From: Cristatella mucedo
Lineage: Eukaryota > Bryozoa > Phylactolaemata > Cristatellidae
Length of the DNA stretch: 64,000 bases
Reading direction: 5' to 3'
NCBI GenBank assembly: GCA_009760855.2
Contig: WPIO01000015.1
Coordinates: 2,010,001-2,074,000 of the forward strand
Below, one piece after another: positions 63,160-64,000 of this stretch. Positions within the stretch are counted from its first letter, which is position 1. The number at the start of each line of letters is the position of its first letter. The position numbers and the translations under genes are program-made. The notes under the pieces are model-generated. The model saw only the letters and a program-made list of their open reading frames with translations. It had not been told where the DNA came from and ran no database searches.

Positions 63160-64000
63160 ATATATTGCAATAGCTATCTAATGGGAAATAAGCTTCTGAA
63201 ATGATGTACAAGCAGAGCTGAACTCAAGTTTCAGATTTCATGTTGATCCTTGGAGTGTTAGCCGAGTTTTGGAATCTACAGGCCAAAAAGGTATGCTGTG
63301 AATGAAGCTGTTTAAAAAATCACAATCACGAACCTAGACAGGCTGCAGGTATGTACCTTGATCTACCGAGGTTCAAAAGTTTTGGTCACAGTTGCATTTG
63401 ATGTAGAAGTCTGTAAAATTGTTGTTTATAGATACATTGCTTCTGGTTTATTTCCTGATTAGACACGGTTTACAGTAAAATAAATCCTTTTATGTAGAAA
63501 TCGTCAACACTTCCGGTCGCATTTCTAAGATATTTGTCTTTTGGAAGGTACCATAAACAAATATTTGATTGTTGGACACATTTTACCATATTTTCTTAAC
63601 ATTTATCCTTAGCGAGAAAAGTCAAGAAAATACAAAATTTGTGTCTGACAATCGAATATTTGTTTAGGCTACCTTTCAAAAGACAAACATGTTAAAAATG
63701 AGATCGGAAGCTCTTACGACCTCCACGTAAAAAAATGGTTATGCAAACCTTGTCTAACCCGGATATAAACCGGAAGCAATCTATCTACAAATTAAAAAGT
63801 TATCGATCTCTGCGACTTGTATTCCACCCAGTGGCGTTGCTAGGATATTGTGCGCCCAGGGACGAACTACTTAGGATGGCGCCCCTCCCAGTATTAGGTG
63901 CCCATTTTGGTGCCCTCCTATCCAGCGCCTGGAGATATATGCCCCAAGCCCCCCTTCGGTACGCCTCTGATCCCACCCAACTTGTTTAAACTTGATAGAT
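63160..64000. mobile_element. Foldback element arms (third set), running off the window
   Basis: 63,200-63,570 matches the right arm of the intron 3 element (from 'gcagagctgaactcaagttt' to 'ttggaaggtacc'). A spacer with 'ttttcttaac' / 'gtcaagaaaa' follows. From 63,640 comes a left arm ('aatatttgtttaggctacct') that continues past the window edge and is interrupted by a hAT-like MITE. Confidence 0.75.
63829..63969. mobile_element. hAT-like MITE (141 bp)
   Basis: Begins cagtggcgttgc and ends ggtacgcctctg (inverted: cagaggcgtacc; 9 of 12 match). Flanked by 8-bp near-duplicates attccacc (63,821-63,828) and atcccacc (63,970-63,977). An 8-bp duplication with CAG-starting ends is typical of hAT elements. 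The foldback copy at about 30,480 is uninterrupted at this site. No coding capacity. Confidence 0.8.

Noticed and set aside
62140-64000. Search for the next TMD2 exon or NBD2
   Set aside because: Only LINE and foldback repeats were found; no 'RRYF', 'RAY' or second Walker motif in any frame, so the gene continues beyond the window.
1-64000. CRISPR array, bacterial operon or phage
   Set aside because: No regularly spaced direct repeats; gene content, splice sites and retroelements are animal-type.

Overview
The window is nuclear DNA of an invertebrate animal. One split gene of the vertebrate MRP4 (ABCC4) type is broken by introns of 80 bp to about 10 kb. The rest is a dense, nested mix of degraded animal-type transposons: non-LTR LINEs of the L2/CR1 kind, a tRNA-like SINE, Gypsy-like LTR elements, Tc1, hAT and Mutator-like DNA transposons, and long foldback repeats. 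There is no operon structure, Shine-Dalgarno site or long single-exon gene. I cannot name the species; sponge, cnidarian, mollusc or another invertebrate all fit.

Layout. 1-4.4 kb: no gene, one old LINE piece. 4.4-9.9 kb: a dead Gypsy-like LTR element on the minus strand, interrupted by a plus-strand LINE (family A, 7.14-8.63 kb). 10.3-13.9 kb: LINE family B pieces; one is split by a 1.29-kb solo LTR with a 4-bp target duplication. 14,314 to past 62,139: the ABCC4-like gene on the plus strand. Fourteen constitutive coding exons were placed by homology. Their splice phases agree at every junction and their lengths sum to 2,832 nt (944 codons). They encode the N-terminal cytosolic segment, TMD1, NBD1, the linker and the first part of TMD2. 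The rest of TMD2 and all of NBD2 lie beyond the right edge.

The most interesting signal is a second version of exon 8 at 44,741-44,993. It has the same phases and nearly the same length (253 against 250 nt). It encodes an alternative last part of TMD1 (about TM5-TM6). Using both exons would break the frame, so mutually exclusive splicing is predicted. Two donors in this gene (exon 3 and exon 8b) read as GC rather than GT.

Other points of note: a probable Mutator-like element with a 9-bp duplication carrying degenerate TTTAGGG (plant-type telomere) repeats; a hAT-like MITE whose empty site is visible in a related repeat copy in the same window; long inverted-repeat elements in intron 3 and at the right edge; a SINE family with an 11-bp hairpin beside its B box, one copy of which is a head-to-head palindrome; and LINE copies with different 5' ends that share the same disabling indel.
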